A stretch of DNA of 64,000 nt, from positions 1-64,000 of the forward strand of contig JAVBLI010000008.1 of the NCBI GenBank assembly GCA_031553595.1, given 5' to 3'. Every line of letters starts with the position of its first letter. Position 1 is the stretch's first letter. Positions 60,660 through 64,000 of this stretch are shown here, one piece after another. The notes beneath the pieces are model-generated. The model saw nothing but the letters and a program-made list of their open reading frames with translations. It made no database searches and was not told where the DNA came from. Source of the stretch: RGIG3701 sp031553595. Lineage in GTDB: Bacteria > Planctomycetota > Planctomycetia > Pirellulales > Thermoguttaceae. The translations under genes and the position numbers were made by a program.

Positions 60660-62273
60660 ATGAAAAAACGAAGATTGGTTTTATGTTTTGCGTTTTTGGC
60701 TGTTTTTGCCGCCTCCCCCGCCACGCTCTGGGGGCAGCAGCGAAGAGATATCTTGTCGAGCAAAACGGCGTGGACCTTCGTCAACGTCAAGCCGGCCAAG
60801 AACTGGACGATGCAATATCCCCTGCCCAAAAGCCAGATCTGTATCGGCGAGGTCAACACGCGGAAGCAGTGGCCCAAAAGCGCGCCGTATGTGTGGTTGA
60901 CAACGAAGCTGAGTTTGCCGGAGGATTACAAGAAGGGGAATTTATTTCTATCCTTCGCCCACGACGACGGCATCATGGTTTTCGTCAACGGCACGCTGGT
61001 TTACCAGTGCGTGGGCTTGGGCGGCGATAGTTGGGGCGACCACACACGTACGAAGCGCATTCCCAACTTGCTTGTGCCCGGCGATAATATCATTGCCGTT
61101 TTTTGCGAGAACAACGGGGGCGAAGGTTTCGTCCGGGTGACCCTCCAGACCGACGACGCGCCATACCTGGATTTTCAATCCATTCTCGTTCCCGACGGGC
61201 GATGGTCGTATACCCTGACCGACCCCGGCGACCAGTGGATAACGAAGTTTCCGCTGCCCCGAGGGAAAGTGGCCACGACGCCGTTCTCCACAAGCAAACC
61301 GAATGTTTGGCCGTGGGGCACACGGTTTATCTGGGCCACGCGGATCGTCACCCTGCCGGACGATTACGCCCCCGAGGAGATGATCCTGGAATACACCATC
61401 GACGACGCGATCGAGCTCTACATCAACGGCGTGCGGGTGTTGCAGGCCGGCCGCAATGAGTGGTGGCAGTTGGTGCGGAACGCGAAAAATACGTTAAAGC
61501 CGGGAAAGAATATCATCGCCGTCCGCGGCGAAAACTTCGGTCGCGACGGCCGGCTGGGCATCGATATCTACGTCATGAAATTTTCGGAGGCATCGAAGAA
61601 AAATCCATTCGAAAACATGCAGCGTCCACCTCTGGAAAACGAGGGGGAGGTCGACGAGCCGCCGGTGGAGCTGACGGAGATCGAAAAACAGATCGTCCGG
61701 GCGATGGACTGTTTTAAAGTCCAGCAGGAGAAGCTGGCGATCGCGGCCCTGGAAAAAGTCGTCTCCGAAGACGAGAAGGATTACCAGGCGAACTGCATCC
61801 TCGGGACGTATTACCTGCTGAAATCGAAGAAGCGGGCCGACGCGTTCAAGTATTTCCAGAAGGCGGCGAACGCGAACGCGAAAAGTGTGGCCGTGCTGAA
61901 CAATTACGGCGTCGCGGCGCTGGAAAACAAGAAATTCGACTCCGCCCTGCAAGCGTGGGAGCGGCTGGCAAAGTTACAGAATCCGCCGATGGAGCTGGCC
62001 CAGAACGTCGCGACAGTGATGTACCTCATCAACCAGAAACGCATGGTTTTGAAGGAGGCCGAGCAGGTGCGACTGGTGGATTTATACATCGCCGTTTGCG
62101 CCAATCGGAATATCGAGCGCGACGTCAATCTCGGGTTCATGCTCATGCCGCTGAAAGAAGGCACGGGCGCCCGGCCCGACTGCGACGAGGCGTTCCGGCA
62201 GGAATTTAAGCGCGGCAAGGAAACCATCCAGGCCCGCCCGTATGAGCTGCGATGGCATTCGTTTTTGAAGTAA
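60660..62273 (+). CDS. Secreted tandem jelly-roll / TPR protein, paralogue 2
   Basis: 537 residues from the ATG at 60660, which has AAGGAG upstream; the longer open frame before it runs through the hairpin element and is not real. The signal peptide ends TLWG|Q. The domain order equals paralogue 1 (DDGIMVFVNGTLVYQ, DDAIELYINGVRVLQ, LKPGKNIIAVRGEN, TPR, MLMPLKEGTGARPDCD). The TPR/C-terminal half is more similar to paralogue 1 than the jelly-roll half. The stop is 24 bases from paralogue 3. Confidence 0.76.
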   Translation: MKKRRLVLCFAFLAVFAASPATLWGQQRRDILSSKTAWTFVNVKPAKNWTMQYPLPKSQICIGEVNTRKQWPKSAPYVWLTTKLSLPEDYKKGNLFLSFAHDDGIMVFVNGTLVYQCVGLGGDSWGDHTRTKRIPNLLVPGDNIIAVFCENNGGEGFVRVTLQTDDAPYLDFQSILVPDGRWSYTLTDPGDQWITKFPLPRGKVATTPFSTSKPNVWPWGTRFIWATRIVTLPDDYAPEEMILEYTIDDAIELYINGVRVLQAGRNEWWQLVRNAKNTLKPGKNIIAVRGENFGRDGRLGIDIYVMKFSEASKKNPFENMQRPPLENEGEVDEPPVELTEIEKQIVRAMDCFKVQQEKLAIAALEKVVSEDEKDYQANCILGTYYLLKSKKRADAFKYFQKAANANAKSVAVLNNYGVAALENKKFDSALQAWERLAKLQNPPMELAQNVATVMYLINQKRMVLKEAEQVRLVDLYIAVCANRNIERDVNLGFMLMPLKEGTGARPDCDEAFRQEFKRGKETIQARPYELRWHSFLK

Positions 62274-62297
62274 TCCTTTTTTCCCAGTGAGTGAAGC

Positions 62298-63896
62298 ATG
62301 AAAAAGTCGAGGATGATTTTATATATCGTATTTATGGCCGCGTTTTTCTCTTGGCCGCTGACACTCTGCGGGCAGGGATACTCCGAGCTGATGCCTGAAA
62401 AAAGTGTGTGGTCGTTCGTGAACGCCAAGCCCGCGGCGAACTGGACGACGCAATTCCCCCTCCGCGGCGGCAAGATGTGCGTCGGCGAGCTGCACACCGA
62501 CCGGCTATGGCCCCTGAGCATGCCGTGCGCGTGGATGACCACGAAACTGACGCTGCCAGCGGACTATAAACCGGGAAACCTGTACCTGCTCTATCGTTAC
62601 GACGACCATGCCGCGTTCTTTGTCAACGGTGCGCCGGTCTATCAATGCCTGGGGATGTGTACTGGAAATCAGATCAAGCGAATCCGAAATCCGCTCGTAC
62701 CGGGTGACAATTTTATCGCCGCCTTCTGCGAAAACCTCCGGGGGGATGGTTACGTTCTCGCAGTACTGCTGACCGACAACCAGCCGGCCTTGGACGCCGA
62801 TTCTATCCTGCCGTCGGATGGCACGTGGTCTTATACCTTCGACAATCCCGGCGCACGATGGACGACGCAATCCCCTTTACCGCGGAGCAAAACGATCGTT
62901 GGCCCGATTTCCAAAAACAACGTATGGAGCGGCCAGTATAAAAATGTCTGGATGACACGTACGGTCAACCTCCCCATGACGTACGTCCCCGAAGAAATGA
63001 TCGTCGAATACAATATCGACGACAACATCTGGGTGTATGTCAACGGTGTCGAGGTCTTGCAGGAGGGCACGACGGAAGGTAGCTGGCGACTGGCAAGAGA
63101 CGTGAAAAATCCGCTAAAACCCGGGAAGAATATCATTGCCGTCCGCGCTGAAAATATCGAATCCTATTCCTATGTCGGCGTGGACATTTACACCCGGCAA
63201 TTCACCGAGGAAGACAAGCAAAATCCGATGAAAAATATCTCCCGTCCCCCCGCGCCCCGGGGCGGCGAGGAGGAAGAGTCGCCGGTTGAGAATTTGACGG
63301 AAGCGGAGAAGCAGATTCTCCGGGCGATGGCGTGTTTCAAGATCGGCCAGGATAAAACGGCGCTGACGGCACTGGAGAAGGTGGCCGAGGAAAACCCGAA
63401 AGATGCCCAGGCGAATTGCGTGCTCGGTCTGTATACTTTGCTGAAAACGAAAAAGCGGTCCGCCGCGTTCGAATACTTTCAGAAGGCCGTCAAGGCGAGC
63501 GCCAAAGACCCGACCCTGCTAAACAATTACGCCATCGCGGCGCTGGAAAACAAGAAATTCGATTCCGCCCTGCAAGCCTGGGAGCGGCTGGCGAAGTTGG
63601 AAAAGCCGCCGTTTCAGTTGACCCAAAACGTCGGCACGCTGATGGCCCTGCTCCAGCAAAAACGCGTGACGATGAAGGACGCCGAGCAGACACGGCTGGT
63701 GGATTTATACGTGAAAGTCAGCACGGGACAGACCGCCCAGTACGACGAAAGTCTCGGGTTTTTGCTGATGCCGGTCAAAGGGAGCGTCGCCGCCAGAGCG
63801 GAATACGACGCCGTTTTTCAGCAGGAAATGAAGCGCGGCAAAGAAACGCTTCAGGGCCAGCCGTATGAATTAAAATGGCACACGTTCACGAAATAA
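62298..63896 (+). CDS. Secreted tandem jelly-roll / TPR protein, paralogue 3
   Basis: 532 residues; signal peptide ends LTLCG|Q. Domain order as in the other two (YDDHAAFFVNGAPVYQ, DDNIWVYVNGVEVLQE, LKPGKNIIAVRAEN, TPR with FDSALQAWERLAKLEKP). The C-terminus ends KRGKETLQGQPYELKWHTF as in paralogue 1. The jelly rolls are the most divergent of the three. Spacing suggests co-translation with paralogue 2. It is followed by the same leader and hairpin element as paralogue 1. Confidence 0.76.
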   Translation: MKKSRMILYIVFMAAFFSWPLTLCGQGYSELMPEKSVWSFVNAKPAANWTTQFPLRGGKMCVGELHTDRLWPLSMPCAWMTTKLTLPADYKPGNLYLLYRYDDHAAFFVNGAPVYQCLGMCTGNQIKRIRNPLVPGDNFIAAFCENLRGDGYVLAVLLTDNQPALDADSILPSDGTWSYTFDNPGARWTTQSPLPRSKTIVGPISKNNVWSGQYKNVWMTRTVNLPMTYVPEEMIVEYNIDDNIWVYVNGVEVLQEGTTEGSWRLARDVKNPLKPGKNIIAVRAENIESYSYVGVDIYTRQFTEEDKQNPMKNISRPPAPRGGEEEESPVENLTEAEKQILRAMACFKIGQDKTALTALEKVAEENPKDAQANCVLGLYTLLKTKKRSAAFEYFQKAVKASAKDPTLLNNYAIAALENKKFDSALQAWERLAKLEKPPFQLTQNVGTLMALLQQKRVTMKDAEQTRLVDLYVKVSTGQTAQYDESLGFLLMPVKGSVAARAEYDAVFQQEMKRGKETLQGQPYELKWHTFTK

Positions 63897-63908
63897 ACGC
63901 CCATACGC

Positions 63909-64000
63909 CCCAAACCGGTTTGTTTTGCAAGAAAACAGCAGCCGGGAATGGAGCGGAATGCAATGACGCGCAATGACCGGATCGAAGTGGAGAGACGCTC
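63909..64000. repeat. CAG-CCGGG element, copy 12, cut by the window end
   Basis: CCAAACCGGTTTGTTTTGC then AACAGCAGCCGGGAATGG and AATGACCGGATCGAAGTGG; the right arm lies beyond the window. Plus orientation, AATG subtype. Confidence 0.85.

Overview
The window looks like a chromosomal segment of a planctomycete (phylum Planctomycetota). This is an inference from protein architecture. Two membrane proteins begin with the J-like domain that precedes a single membrane span and a variable outer domain in that phylum. A small HTH protein carries a Cys-rich motif of planctomycete type. A MoxR/DUF58/VWA cluster and a giant GspK-like pilin are also present, and many starts lack a Shine-Dalgarno sequence. 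The locus is GC-rich. I found no rRNA, tRNA, phage, insertion sequence or CRISPR array.

Layout. 0.1-2.4 kb: a ROK sugar kinase and argininosuccinate synthase (argG). 2.7-3.2 kb: a small HTH/Cys-motif protein. 3.6-7.4 kb: a MoxR ATPase, DUF58 and BatA-like VWA operon. 7.6-8.6 kb: an EamA transporter. 8.9-23.2 kb: a nine-gene minus-strand operon for a type IV pilus or type II secretion machine, with two GspE/PilB ATPases, a PilT, a PilC/GspF, four prepilins and a 1421-residue GspK-like pilin. 23.6-38.7 kb: mixed housekeeping and accessory genes, namely a pterin-binding methyltransferase, a glycosyltransferase, an LRR membrane protein, a DUF4912 protein, biotin ligase, a metallo-beta-lactamase-fold lipoprotein, a ketose 3-epimerase, a 2-hydroxyacid dehydrogenase, an AT-rich HAD/VOC pair, and a fatty-acyl-AMP ligase / ACP / alpha-oxoamine synthase fusion. 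39.1-40.4 kb: trpB.

40.5-58.4 kb is a minus-strand L-arabinose polysaccharide locus. It holds a secreted beta-propeller-like protein, GH127 beta-L-arabinofuranosidase, ribulokinase, a sodium/solute symporter, ribulose-5-phosphate 4-epimerase, arabinose isomerase, a J-like/LamG membrane protein and two GH51 alpha-L-arabinofuranosidases. Together these can release arabinose from alpha- and beta-linked arabinans, import it, and convert it to D-xylulose-5-phosphate. 58.8-63.9 kb: three tandem paralogues of a secreted protein with two jelly-roll domains and a TPR tail.

The most unusual signal lies between the genes. Almost every sizeable intergenic gap holds a large imperfect hairpin from one of several families. 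The main one is an approximately 110 bp palindrome (AACAGCAGCCGGG...CCCGGCTGCTGTT) present about a dozen times. Its two arms change together between copies, which points to selection for base pairing or to copying of whole hairpins. A second group has arms made of short repeated words, different at each locus, often around a shared core (AACGCTTGCGTCATTC). A third is an array of GTGAATCG units alternating with different mini-hairpins. No transposase that could move them is in the window.
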